NCBI RefSeq assembly: GCF_048268305.1 | Contig: NZ_JBLWVT010000009.1 | Span: 224,420 to 288,419, forward strand | Source of the DNA: Pseudodonghicola sp048268305 | GTDB taxonomy: Bacteria > Pseudomonadota > Alphaproteobacteria > Rhodobacterales > Rhodobacteraceae | DNA: 64,000 bases | Reading direction: 5' to 3' | Part shown: piece by piece, positions 44,580-54,719 of the stretch | Position numbering within the stretch: position 1 is the first letter of the stretch | Layout of the letters: the number at the start of each line of letters is the position of its first letter | Program-made: the position numbers and the translations under genes | The notes under the pieces: generated by a model | Databases searched by the model: none | Seen by the model: the letters and a program-made list of their open reading frames with translations, nothing else | What the model was told of the DNA's origin: nothing

Positions 44580-46154
44580 ATGTCCCATCTGCGCGAAGCC
44601 GCCCTGGAGTCGAAAGCCTGGCCTTTTGAAGAAGCGCGCCGGGTCCTCAAACGCTATGAAAAGAAGCCGCCGGAGAAGGGATATGTGCTGTTCGAGACCG
44701 GCTATGGCCCCTCGGGTCTGCCGCATATCGGCACCTTTGGCGAAGTTCTGCGCACCACGATGATCCGCCGCGCCTTCGAGGTGATTTCGGACATTCCGAC
44801 CCGGCTGATCTGCTTTTCCGACGATATGGACGGGATGCGCAAGGTGCCGGGCAATGTGCCCAATCAGGAGATGCTGCGCGAGCATCTGCAAAAGCCGCTG
44901 ACCAGCGTGCCCGATCCCTTCGGCGAATTCGACAGCTTCGGCCATCACAACAACGCCATGCTGCGCCGGTTCCTCGACACCTTCGGGTTCGAGTATGAAT
45001 TCTATTCGGCCACCGAGTTCTACAAGTCGGGCCAGTTCGACCAGACGCTGCTGCTGGCGGCCGAACGCTATGACGAACTGATGAAGATCATGCTGCAGTC
45101 GCTGCGCGAGGAGCGTCAGAAGACCTATTCGATCTTCCTGCCCATCCATCCCGAGACCGGCCGGGTGCTTTATGTCCCGATGAAGGAGGTGAACGCCAAG
45201 GACGGCACCATCACCTTCGACGACGATGACGGCAAGGAATGGACGCTGCCGGTGACCGGCGGTCAGGTCAAGCTGCAGTGGAAGCCCGACTTCGGTGCCC
45301 GCTGGGCGGCGCTGGGCGTCGATTTCGAGATGTACGGCAAGGACCATTCGACCAATACGCCGATCTATGACGGCATCTGCCGCGCGCTCAGCGCGCCGGC
45401 GCCGGAGCATTTCACCTATGAGCTGTTCCTCGACGACAAGGGCCAGAAGATCTCGAAATCCTCGGGCAACGGGATTTCGATCGACGAATGGCTGACCTAT
45501 GCGTCCACCGAGTCGTTGTCCTATTTCATGTATCTCAAGCCGAAGACCGCCAAGCGGCTGTATTTCGACGTGATCCCCAAGGCGGTGGACGAATATCACC
45601 AGCAGCTGCGTGCCTATCCGACCCAGGATTTGAAGACGCAGTTGAACAACCCGGTCTATCATATCCACAACGGGAATGTGCCGGTTTCGACCCTGGTGGT
45701 GCCTTTCGCGATGCTGCTCAACCTCGCCTCGGTCTCCGGGGCGGAGGACAAGGCGCAGCTTTGGGGCTTCATCAACCGCTATGCGCCCGAGGCCTCGGCC
45801 GAAACCCATCCCGACCTGGATCAGGCGGCGGGCTTCGCGGTGCGCTACTTCAACGACTTCGTCAAACCGCACCGGGTCTATCGTGCCCCGACCGAGGCCG
45901 AGCGCGAGGCGCTGGTGCTGCTGCGCGACGCGCTGGCCAGCTATGACGGCCCGATCGAAGACGAGGCGCTGCAGGCGGTGGTCTATGATGTGGGCCGCGA
46001 CCGCTTCGATCCGCTGCGCGACTGGTTCAAGGCGCTTTACGAAGTGCTGCTGGGCGCCAGCCAGGGGCCGCGCTTCGGCGGCTTCATCGCGCTCTATGGC
46101 GTGCAGGAGACCATCGCGCTGATCGACAAGGCGCTGGCGGGCGAGCTGGCCTGA
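44580..46154 (+). CDS. lysK: Lysyl-tRNA synthetase, class I
   Basis: 524 residues. The class I HIGH-type motif is PSGLPHIG (44-51) and the KMSKS loop is KISKS (290-294). The C-terminal helical bundle binds the anticodon. Most bacteria use a class II LysRS, but the class I form is common in Alphaproteobacteria. CGGAG precedes the ATG at 44580, and a strong terminator follows. Confidence 0.96.
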   Translation: MSHLREAALESKAWPFEEARRVLKRYEKKPPEKGYVLFETGYGPSGLPHIGTFGEVLRTTMIRRAFEVISDIPTRLICFSDDMDGMRKVPGNVPNQEMLREHLQKPLTSVPDPFGEFDSFGHHNNAMLRRFLDTFGFEYEFYSATEFYKSGQFDQTLLLAAERYDELMKIMLQSLREERQKTYSIFLPIHPETGRVLYVPMKEVNAKDGTITFDDDDGKEWTLPVTGGQVKLQWKPDFGARWAALGVDFEMYGKDHSTNTPIYDGICRALSAPAPEHFTYELFLDDKGQKISKSSGNGISIDEWLTYASTESLSYFMYLKPKTAKRLYFDVIPKAVDEYHQQLRAYPTQDLKTQLNNPVYHIHNGNVPVSTLVVPFAMLLNLASVSGAEDKAQLWGFINRYAPEASAETHPDLDQAAGFAVRYFNDFVKPHRVYRAPTEAEREALVLLRDALASYDGPIEDEALQAVVYDVGRDRFDPLRDWFKALYEVLLGASQGPRFGGFIALYGVQETIALIDKALAGELA

Positions 46155-46180
46155 GGTCAGCCGGAAATCCGCGACATTGG

Positions 46181-46213
46181 CGCGCGTCGGCTGAAGGGCC
46201 GGCGCGCGTTTTT
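46181..46213 (+). terminator. Intrinsic terminator after lysK
   Basis: CGCGCGTCGG (46181-46190) pairs with CCGGCGCGCG (46199-46208) with one G-U pair, followed by TTTTT. Confidence 0.8.
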
Positions 46214-46253
46214 CTTTGCGGTGCCTTTTGTCTCGCGGGCGGAAATCCCCTTC

Positions 46254-46293
46254 GTTAACCCCAACGCGCGCTGGTCTGAGCCGCTGTTAACCC
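46254..46293. promoter_or_regulatory. Paired GTTAACC sites upstream of beta-helix gene
   Basis: GTTAACC occurs at 46254-46260 and 46286-46292, 32 bp (about three helical turns) apart. The words match half of the CtrA box (TTAACC). They are candidates only, as full TTAA-N7-TTAA spacing is absent. Confidence 0.3.
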
Positions 46294-46365
46294 GGCCTGC
46301 CTATCCCTTTCGCCGGCGTTCGGGCGGCGATCCCGGACATTGACGGATCTGGGAAAGGGATTTCG

Positions 46366-48651
46366 ATGAACGTGGCAATCACCGAGGGTCTGGTTCTGAT
46401 GCCGACCCCTTTCGCCGAGGGGCTGGATGTCTGGTCGAGTGGCGACGGCACGGCAGGCTCGGACAGCTACGACGGGGCGCTCAATGCGGTCTATGTGGCG
46501 GCGGATCAGGACTTTGGCGGCTGCCTGGAGCTGCAGAAGACCGATGCCACGCAGAAGCTGCGGTACATGGGCAAGACGCCGGTTGAACCCGGCGTCTATC
46601 TGCAAATCTCCGTGCGGATCAAGGCGATCAGCGGCAACCTGCCCAAGGTGCGGATTGCCGGCTGGGCCGGCTATAGCAGCGACACCCATGTCAGCGGGCT
46701 GACCGAGGTGGCGGCCGAGACCGCACTGACCACCTATGGCGAGATCGTCGAGCTGACCGCCATCGTCGGCACCGGCAATCGTGGCGGCGTCGACATGGTC
46801 TGGGGGATGCAGCCGACCTTTGGCCATTTCGGCATCGACCTGACCGGCGCCAATGGCGGCGTGGTGCGCATCGACGATATCGAGATCGTCGATATCACCG
46901 GTGTTTTCCTGCGCGACATGCTGGGGCAGGTGGACGTGCGCGACTATGGGGCGGTGGGGGATGGCACCACCGACGACAGTGCCGCCTTCGATGCCGCTGA
47001 TGCTGCCGCCGACGGTCGCCGCGTTTTCGTGCCGGAGGGCAGCTATTACCTGGGCGACAGCGTGACGATGGAGTCCGAGGTGTTGTTCGAAGGCACCGTC
47101 AGCATGCCGGTCGACAAGATGCTGGTGCTGACCAAGGGGTTCGACCTGCCGCATTACATCGAGGCTTTCGGCGACGAGGCGCTGGCCTTCCGCAAGGCGT
47201 TTCAGGCGCTGCTGAACAACGCCGATCACGAAAGCCTCGATCTGGGCGGGCGCAAGATTACCGTCGTCGGGCCGATCGACATGGCGGCGGCAGTGCCCAA
47301 CAAGACCAGCTATTCCACCCGGCGGGTGATCCGCAACGGCCAGTTCGAGGCGGTCGACGGCGCCGCCTGGGAGACCGAGGTGGTAACCTCTCAGGCGACC
47401 TATAGCACCAGTTCGCCCAAGAAGCTGACCAATGTCGCCAATGTGGCCAATATCCCGATCGGCGCCCTGGTCGAACGGAATGGCGTCGGTCGCGAGGTCT
47501 ATGTGACCGACAAGAAGATCGGCGCCCAGGAGCTGACGCTGAGCGGCGCGCTTTACGATGCCGCCGGCACCCACGGCTTCACCTTCCGCAGCTTCAAGTA
47601 CATGCTGGATTTCAGCGGTTTCGAGAGCTTCAGCAAATTCGCCATCTCGGACGTCGAGTTCCAGTGCGGGGGGGTGTGCAGCGGCATCCGGCTGGCGCCG
47701 AGCGGGTCGATTTTCCAGTTGCGCGACTGTTTCATCACACGCCCCAAGGATCGCGGCATCACCTCGATCGGCAACGGTTGTCAGGGGATGCTGATCGACC
47801 GCTGTCAGTTCCTCTCCTCCGAGGCGCCGCTGAGTGTCGAGGATCGCAGTTCCATCGTGCTGAACGCCAATGCCAACGATGTGAAACTGCGCAACAACCG
47901 GGCCGAGAAGTTTCGCCATTTCGCCTTTCTCGCCGGCAACAACAGCATGGTGATCGGCAACCACTTCTTTCAGGGCGACAGCGAGACCAAGGGCGTGCGC
48001 TCGGCCGGGATCATCTTCGCCCAGAGCTATTGCAGCGCGACGGTGACCGGGAATTACATCGACAATTGCCATATCGAATGGACCAACGAGCTGGACCCGG
48101 TGCCGGACTACAGCAGCGGGTTCTCGTTCAGCGCGATGAGCATCACCAACAACATCTTCCTGTCGGGCAATGTTGCCGATTGGGTCAGCTATATCGTGGT
48201 GAAACCCTATGGCAGCGGCCACTACCTGAACGGGGTGACGGTGACCGGCAATGTGTTCCGCACCATCAACGGCACCATCGACCGGGTGGATCGGGTGGAC
48301 ACCACCTTTGCCGAACTCGATTTCAGCAAGACCAAGAACGTGACCTTCCTGGGCAATACCTATCATTCGGTGACCGCGCAGGTGATGAATCCGCTCAGGG
48401 TGCGGCACAATCAGTCGACCTTCGCAAGCACCTGGACGGTCGATCCGGCGGGAGAGCTGCCCTTCGGCGCCCAGGCGCGCGGGGTCGACGGGATCGTGGC
48501 GCTGGATCACATCCGGGCCACCGGCGGGGTGGAGGTGTTCGAAATGCCTTATGTGCTGGTGCAGCAGGGCAGCGGGCAGGGCAAGGTCAAGCTCTTGTGG
48601 TCGCAGGAGATGCGCGGCGAGGTGGCGGTGAGCATCCGCATCGACACCTAG
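46366..48651 (+). CDS. Pectate-lyase-like right-handed beta-helix protein, possible GTA head-spike
   Basis: 761 residues without a signal peptide. Residues 1-180 form a beta-sandwich-like part (LDVWSSGDGTAGSDSYDG, PVEPGVYLQISVRIKAI). VDVRDYGAVGDGTTDDSAAF then opens a pectate-lyase-superfamily beta-helix, with later turns such as VTGNYIDN, ITNNIFLSGN and VTGNVFRTING. The lack of a secretion signal and the two-part build resemble phage tailspikes. I recall gene-transfer-agent head-spike proteins (Rhodobacter capsulatus GhsA) having this form and lying outside the GTA cluster. It is a single-gene unit; AAGGGA precedes the ATG. It overlaps the next gene's stop by four bases, tail to tail. Confidence 0.6.
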   Translation: MNVAITEGLVLMPTPFAEGLDVWSSGDGTAGSDSYDGALNAVYVAADQDFGGCLELQKTDATQKLRYMGKTPVEPGVYLQISVRIKAISGNLPKVRIAGWAGYSSDTHVSGLTEVAAETALTTYGEIVELTAIVGTGNRGGVDMVWGMQPTFGHFGIDLTGANGGVVRIDDIEIVDITGVFLRDMLGQVDVRDYGAVGDGTTDDSAAFDAADAAADGRRVFVPEGSYYLGDSVTMESEVLFEGTVSMPVDKMLVLTKGFDLPHYIEAFGDEALAFRKAFQALLNNADHESLDLGGRKITVVGPIDMAAAVPNKTSYSTRRVIRNGQFEAVDGAAWETEVVTSQATYSTSSPKKLTNVANVANIPIGALVERNGVGREVYVTDKKIGAQELTLSGALYDAAGTHGFTFRSFKYMLDFSGFESFSKFAISDVEFQCGGVCSGIRLAPSGSIFQLRDCFITRPKDRGITSIGNGCQGMLIDRCQFLSSEAPLSVEDRSSIVLNANANDVKLRNNRAEKFRHFAFLAGNNSMVIGNHFFQGDSETKGVRSAGIIFAQSYCSATVTGNYIDNCHIEWTNELDPVPDYSSGFSFSAMSITNNIFLSGNVADWVSYIVVKPYGSGHYLNGVTVTGNVFRTINGTIDRVDRVDTTFAELDFSKTKNVTFLGNTYHSVTAQVMNPLRVRHNQSTFASTWTVDPAGELPFGAQARGVDGIVALDHIRATGGVEVFEMPYVLVQQGSGQGKVKLLWSQEMRGEVAVSIRIDT

Positions 48652-49142
48652 ACCGGAAGGCCCATGTCGGCGGGCGTCAGCCGGAAGGCGCGACCGAAGC
48701 CACCGTTCAACAGGCCTTGGCTGACGGAGAAGCGGGCGAAGCTGAAGTCGGCGAAGCCGATATAGAGTTTGGCCTTGGGGTGGTCGCGCAGGTAATGCGC
48801 GGCCATTTTTTCATAATCTGGGTGATCATGGGCGATGAAGCTGGCCTGCGCCAGCAGGGTCAGGCGCGGATGGGTCAGCGGATCGCCCTTCGCCCCGGGC
48901 TCGCCCACCAGCAGCGACGCGGCGGGATTGGCCTGGAGCGCCGTGGTATGGGCGGCGAGGCTTGATATCAGCGTCAGCGGCGCCCGCTCGGGCGAGAGGC
49001 CGAAGGCCACCCGCGTCACCATCGGCCCGCCCTCAGGCAGGATCACCGCAAGCGCGGCCGAACGGGCGCTTGCCAGCAGATCGCGGGCGAGCGCGCGGGC
49101 CTGGTCATCGGTGGGGCGGATCGGGTCGGGCTTTGCGGTCAT
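48648..49142 (-). CDS. HugZ/pyridoxamine 5'-phosphate oxidase-like FMN protein
   Basis: 164 residues of the split-barrel flavin fold. PMVTRVAFGLSPERAPLTLIS, ALQANPAASLLVGEPG and HPRLTLLAQASFI are the conserved strands, and HYLRDHPKAKLYIGFADFSFARF ends the HugZ-type core. Known relatives bind FMN or degrade haem. The substrate here is unknown. It is convergent with the beta-helix gene. Confidence 0.82.
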   Translation of the reverse strand: MTAKPDPIRPTDDQARALARDLLASARSAALAVILPEGGPMVTRVAFGLSPERAPLTLISSLAAHTTALQANPAASLLVGEPGAKGDPLTHPRLTLLAQASFIAHDHPDYEKMAAHYLRDHPKAKLYIGFADFSFARFSVSQGLLNGGFGRAFRLTPADMGLPV

Positions 49143-49186
49143 GGGCTATGTCTAACGTCGGCGGTGACGGGGGGCCAGCCCCCCGA

Positions 49187-49217
49187 GCCCCCCGGGATAT
49201 TTGCAGCTAGAAAAAGG
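49187..49217 (+). repeat. Dispersed intergenic repeat, copy 2
   Basis: Shares the 24 bases starting GGGATATTTGCAGCTAG with copy 1 near 14.3 kb, in the same strand orientation. It is preceded by a GC-rich CCCCCC tract, so the left part is altered. Confidence 0.75.
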
Positions 49218-49280
49218 CAGGGTGGGGGCTTCGGGGGGGGTCGTCAGTGATCGCCCTCGGCAGGGGAGCCGGCGCGGGGC

Positions 49281-49955
49281 CTAGAACCGCAGCCAGAGGC
49301 CGAGCTTGAGGCCGAGGGTGTCGCGGCTGGCCGATTTGCGTTCGAGACCGAGATGCCAGGTGCGGTTGTGGCCCCCCTCGATCAACAGGCCGGGGGTTAC
49401 CGTCCAGAAGACCGGCTGCCCCGGGCTATAGGCGGTCTCGATCTGCAGGATCGGGCGCAGGCGCGCAGGACCGGAGAGGCCGATGGTTCCGTCGAGCTTG
49501 TAGGCGGGATCGGTATCGCCCAGCCGGCGTTCATAGCTGGCATCGAGCGCGATCCAGCCATGCGCCCCTTTGCGCGTGGTGAACCCGCGTCCGGCAGAGA
49601 AGGTGACGCGGTACATCGGCGACCAGTCGCCCATCCAGTGATGGCCGCCGAGCGCGGTCTCGAGCGCGAATTTACTGCGGGCCTCGGGCGCGCTGAGGGG
49701 CAGGCGGGCGAACAGGAGGGCGTGGCCGGAGACCCCTGGACGTTGGTTGACGTCGACGCCGAGCGTCAGCCGGGGCGAGAGCCCATAGTCGCCGTAGAGC
49801 GAGAGTTCGCGCGCCGCCTGCGGATCGCCCTGGCGCAGGATCGCCCCCGTCGACAGAAAGCCGGTGCCCTCGTCACGCATCCAGGCGCCGGCACCGGCGG
49901 GGCGGGCGGGACAGATCGCAAACCAGACCATCATCAACCAAACCAGGCAGCGCAT
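49281..49955 (-). CDS. Exported beta-barrel-like protein, unknown
   Basis: 224 residues. The signal MRCLVWLMMVWFAICPARPAG is followed by many alternating hydrophobic strands (LSLYGDYGLSPRLTLGVDVN, ALLFARLPLSAPEA, GWIALDASYERRL). It ends in LKLGLWLRF, a terminal aromatic as in outer-membrane proteins. An outer-membrane barrel is the likeliest reading. I cannot name the family. It is divergent from the orphan ParA gene. Confidence 0.55.
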   Translation of the reverse strand: MRCLVWLMMVWFAICPARPAGAGAWMRDEGTGFLSTGAILRQGDPQAARELSLYGDYGLSPRLTLGVDVNQRPGVSGHALLFARLPLSAPEARSKFALETALGGHHWMGDWSPMYRVTFSAGRGFTTRKGAHGWIALDASYERRLGDTDPAYKLDGTIGLSGPARLRPILQIETAYSPGQPVFWTVTPGLLIEGGHNRTWHLGLERKSASRDTLGLKLGLWLRF

Positions 49956-50103
49956 CGCGGACTCCTTCCTGCGAAGCGTGGCGGTGAGTGGTTAATGAAT
50001 AGTTTACTATCTTGCGGGGCCGGCGATTTTCCCGGCGGTCGATTTCCGTTGCGCTCGCAGGGCAGCCGACTAAGCTTTGGCCGGTATCATCGCGGGGACC
50101 AGC

Positions 50104-50739
50104 ATGGGTTATGTGATCACTGTCGCGCAGCAGAAGGGCGGCTCGGGCAAGACCACGTTGGCGGTCAATCTGGCGGTGGGCTTCGCCAAGGCCGGCAAGT
50201 CGGTGGCGCTGATGGACACCGATCCGCAGGGCAGCGCCGGGCGCTGGTTCATGGCGCGGCTGGAGGCCGAGGGCGGCATGTCCGATATCGACTTTTCCAC
50301 CGCCTCGGCCTGGGGGGTGACCTATGAGGTGCGCAAGCTGGCCGATGCCCATGACATCGTGATCATCGACACGCCGCCCAAGGCCGACAGCGATCTGCGC
50401 CCGGCGCTGCGGGCGTCCGATCTGGTGCTGGTGCCGGTGGCGACCTCGCATCTCGATCTCTGGGCGGTGGAGGTGGTGCTCTATCTGGCCGGACGGGAAC
50501 GCAAACCGGCGCTGATCGTGATGACCCGCAATCGCCCCGGCACCCGGCTGGCGGCGGAAGTGGCGGAGAAGGCGTCTGAGCTGGAGGCGGAGGTGGCCGC
50601 GGGATCATTGGCGAACCGCGTCGTCTATGCCGAGACCCTGGGGCAGGGGCGCGCGGCGCTCGAGGCGCCGAAGGGCCCGGCCCATGCCGAGGTGAAGGCA
50701 CTGGTCGATGAAGTGCAGGCGCTGCTCGACCGGCTGTGA
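50104..50739 (+). CDS. ParA/MinD-family ATPase, orphan
   Basis: 211 residues. The deviant Walker A is QQKGGSGKTTLAVNLA, then DTDPQGSAGRW, and Walker B is VIIDTPPKADSD. The start at 50104 follows GGGGACCAGC. No parB or centromere-like repeat is next to it, so it is not a plasmid partition locus. Orphan ParA proteins can position other cell components. Confidence 0.85.
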   Translation: MGYVITVAQQKGGSGKTTLAVNLAVGFAKAGKSVALMDTDPQGSAGRWFMARLEAEGGMSDIDFSTASAWGVTYEVRKLADAHDIVIIDTPPKADSDLRPALRASDLVLVPVATSHLDLWAVEVVLYLAGRERKPALIVMTRNRPGTRLAAEVAEKASELEAEVAAGSLANRVVYAETLGQGRAALEAPKGPAHAEVKALVDEVQALLDRL

Positions 50740-50775
50740 TAGGCTGAAGGTGATCCGCTTCAGGAGGAGGAGCCG

Positions 50776-51096
50776 ATGCCGAGGATTGCCAAGGAGAGCG
50801 GCCTGCAGACCGTTCTGACCACTTTCGAGACCACGCCGGGCACCTGTCAGGATTTGCTGGAGGCGCTGACCGAGGCCTATGCCGAGTTCATCTCGAAACA
50901 GCCCGGATTCATCGCGGCGGGGTTGCATGTCAATGACGCCCAGACCCGGATCGCCAACTATTCGCAATGGGCGCGGCGGGAGGATTTCCAGGCGATGCTG
51001 CGCACGCCGGAAATGCGGCGGCGCAACCGGGCGATCAATGATCTGTGCAAGAGTTTCGAGCCGGTGATGTACGAGGTCGCTGCCACCTTCGGCTAG
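50776..51096 (+). CDS. ABM-domain (antibiotic biosynthesis monooxygenase-like) protein
   Basis: 106 residues, ferredoxin-like fold. TVLTTFETTPGTCQDLLEAL, FISKQPGFIAAGLHVN and RIANYSQWARREDFQAML are the typical order. Many such proteins are oxygenases or just ligand binders. It has a GGAGGAG ribosome site and follows the ParA gene by 36 bp. Confidence 0.8.
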   Translation: MPRIAKESGLQTVLTTFETTPGTCQDLLEALTEAYAEFISKQPGFIAAGLHVNDAQTRIANYSQWARREDFQAMLRTPEMRRRNRAINDLCKSFEPVMYEVAATFG

Positions 51097-51131
51097 GGTC
51101 GTGGCCGGGCGACGGAGCTGCAGGGGCCTGT

Positions 51132-51149
51132 GCCTCCGGCGGGAATATT
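51132..51149 (+). repeat. Dispersed intergenic repeat, partial copy 3
   Basis: GCCTCCGGCGGGAATATT matches the first half of copy 1 with a single G-to-A change, then diverges. Confidence 0.5.
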
Positions 51150-51316
51150 CGGGCGGAGAAGACGGGCGGGGGCGCAGGCGGCCCGGGAAAAGGCCGTTTC
51201 CTTTTGGTGGCGGCAGGATAAGCTGCGATCGCCCGAGCAGATCGGGCTGATATGGATCAAGGCCGCCGCCGCGAGCGGCGCGGCAAAGTGGCGAGATGAT
51301 CAAGAGGAGGGTTCCG

Positions 51317-51724
51317 ATGTATCACAATATTCTCATCCCCATCGCCTTTGATGCGGAGCGCGATATCACCGCGCCGCTGAAGCTGGCGGAAATTCTGGGC
51401 ACACCCGGCGGCAAGGTGACGCTCTTGCACGTGATGGAGCATGTGCCCTCCTATGCGATTTCCTACATGCCGACCGATTATCTGATCGCCGCGCGCCAGG
51501 CGATCCAGGGCGAGCTGGATGATATGGCGGCGAAGCTGCCCAATGCCACCGGCGTGGTGATCGAGGGGCATTCCGGGCGATCGATCCTCGACTGGGCCGA
51601 GACCAACAAGCCCGATCTGATCATCATCGCCTCGCACCGGCCGGGGATGCAGGATCTGCTGTTGGGCTCGACCGCGGCACAGGTGGTGCGCCATGCCCGC
51701 TGCGCGGTGCATGTGGTGCGCTGA
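51317..51724 (+). CDS. Universal stress protein, UspA family
   Basis: 135 residues. MYHNILIPIAFDAE opens the fold. The ATP-binding-type end has ASHRPGMQDLLLGSTAAQVV (G-2x-G-9x-G(S/T) pattern), then HARCAVHVVR. AAGAGGAGG precedes the ATG at 51317. It is single-gene, with a hairpin after it. Confidence 0.92.
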   Translation: MYHNILIPIAFDAERDITAPLKLAEILGTPGGKVTLLHVMEHVPSYAISYMPTDYLIAARQAIQGELDDMAAKLPNATGVVIEGHSGRSILDWAETNKPDLIIIASHRPGMQDLLLGSTAAQVVRHARCAVHVVR

Positions 51725-51735
51725 GGCAAGTAAAA

Positions 51736-51759
51736 GGGGCGCGCATCGCAGCGCGCCCC
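51736..51759. terminator. Convergent hairpin between USP and aldehyde dehydrogenase genes
   Basis: GGGGCGCGC (51736-51744) and GCGCGCCCC (51751-51759) pair perfectly around ATCGCA, with AAAA on the left side that gives a U-tract for the leftward transcript. Confidence 0.7.
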
Positions 51760-51796
51760 CCGGTTCCCGAAGCACTTGTGGAGGGGATTCCGTGCC

Positions 51797-53317
<1,521 letters not shown>

Positions 53318-53453
53318 AGAAATGTCCTCCTGTGCGCCCACATCCTCCATGCGGGCGTCTGTCGGAAAGACTGGTCCGTGCGAGGGAACTTGTCAGCCAG
53401 GGGGAAGGGCAGGGGGAGGCGATGCTGTCTCAGGGATGAGACAGTCGCCCGGC

Positions 53454-54380
53454 CTATTCGCCGATGCCGAGCCGTTTCATCCGGCGATAGAGCGTGGCGC
53501 GGCCGATTCCCAGCGCGCGGGCGGCTTTCGACACATTGCCCTCGGCCCGTGCCAGGGCTCGCAGCACGGCGGCGCGTTCCGCCTTTTCGAACCCGGTCGG
53601 CCCATCTTCGCGCCCGAAGAGATCCGAGGCGGGGCGGGGTTTCAGATCACCGCTCGCCTCCAGTCCGAAGGCGCGGCGGGCGGCGCGGGTGGCGCCGATC
53701 ACGATGTCATGGGAATCGATCGCCAGCAGCAGCGAGGCCTCGCTCTCCTCCGCCTCGGCCACGACGATGCGGGCCTTGGGAAAATGGGCGCGGAACACCT
53801 CGGACTCGATGGCGCGGGCGGTCTGGGCGACTGTTGCGGCGATCAGCCGGTTGAACCCCTCGGTCTGGTCGGCCCGCGCCGAAGAGACGTCGAGCGCGCC
53901 GATCAGGCTGCCCTCGGGGCCGAAGATCGGCGCGTCCATGCAGCTCATCCCGATATTGCGCAGAAAGAAATGCTCATCCCGGTGGATGGTGACCTGGCGG
54001 CGTTCGGTCAGGCAGGTGCCGATACCATTGGTGCCCTCGGCCGCCTCGCTCCAGTCGGCGCCAGCCCAGAGACCCCAGGCCCGGAACACCGCCGCATCGG
54101 CCGCGGCGCAGCGCTGGTTCAGGATCAGCCCGTTGGCATCGGTCAGCGCCACGCCGCAGCCCGAGGCGCCGACCAGGCCGAACAATTGGTCGATCTTCGG
54201 TTCGGCAATGCGCAGGAGCTGCTCCAGCGCACCGCGCCGGTGGCCGAGCGCGATCTCGTCGAGCCGTTCGCCCGGGCGGGTCTCGGCAGGATCAAGCCCA
54301 TGGCGTTCCATCGACCGCCGCCAGGAGGCCGCCAGGGGCGAGCGCGCCGCAGCGGACGGCGATTGCGCCGTCTCGATCAC
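53454..54380 (-). CDS. GAF-Fis regulator, AcoR-like but without AAA+ domain
   Basis: 308 residues. AASWRRSMERHGLDP opens the AcoR-type N-terminus, GVALTDANGLILN and EGTNGIGTCL form the GAF-like sensor, and ERAAVLRALARAEGNVSKAARALGIGRATLYR is split as a Fis HTH at the end. There is no Walker A or GAFTGA loop, so it cannot act with sigma54 in the usual way. The GTG at 54380 lacks a ribosome site. An ATT at 54405-54407 has GGGAGG seven bases upstream and gives a family-like start. It probably controls the aldehyde dehydrogenase. Confidence 0.82.
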   Translation of the reverse strand: MIETAQSPSAAARSPLAASWRRSMERHGLDPAETRPGERLDEIALGHRRGALEQLLRIAEPKIDQLFGLVGASGCGVALTDANGLILNQRCAAADAAVFRAWGLWAGADWSEAAEGTNGIGTCLTERRQVTIHRDEHFFLRNIGMSCMDAPIFGPEGSLIGALDVSSARADQTEGFNRLIAATVAQTARAIESEVFRAHFPKARIVVAEAEESEASLLLAIDSHDIVIGATRAARRAFGLEASGDLKPRPASDLFGREDGPTGFEKAERAAVLRALARAEGNVSKAARALGIGRATLYRRMKRLGIGE

Positions 54381-54508
54381 CCGGTCGATATGCTGATGTT
54401 TGTGAATGTCCGGTCCTCCCGGGAGCAGAGCTTAGCGAGGGCGGGGAAGGCTGGCAAATCAAGATTACGCTGCGGCAAGGTGACGCCAATGCTGCAATCT
54501 TGCCAATG

Positions 54509-54719
54509 GGCCCAGTTGCGCAAATCCTGTGAGGGATTCGTCCCGTGAATCCAGCGTGATAGCCGGGAGGCATGAGCAGACCGACAAGGCCAATCCACAA
54601 GACCAGGAACTGGCCCGCCTGTGACGAAGCGCGCAAATGCCATGACGCCATTGCCGAGGTCGCAGGATAAGTCGGTCCGGGGGGAGGTTCGGCGGTCAGC
54701 CAGTTTGTGCAACAGAGGC
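54509..54719 (+). mobile_element. Internally deleted IS5-family remnant with terminal inverted repeats
   Basis: Left end GGCCCAGTTGCGCAAA (54509-54524) and right end TTTGTGCAACAGAGGC (54704-54719) are 12/16 inverted repeats. Inside, an ATG at 54571 begins MSRPTRPIHKTRNWPACDEA, which I recognise as the start of an IS5-type transposase. It then jumps to RKCHDAIAEVAG and stops. In the full-length protein a KCHDAIA motif lies about 190 residues later, so the middle was lost. About 211 bp, MITE-like. Confidence 0.65.

Noticed and set aside
46255..48510. Minus-strand 751-codon frame antisense to the beta-helix gene
   Set aside because: Composition typical of antisense to high-GC genes (His, Asp, Gly repeats such as GHRH). 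The plus-strand gene has a ribosome site and recognisable beta-helix repeats.
50104..50739. Plasmid or chromosome partition locus
   Set aside because: ParA is present but no parB and no parS-like palindromes are near it.
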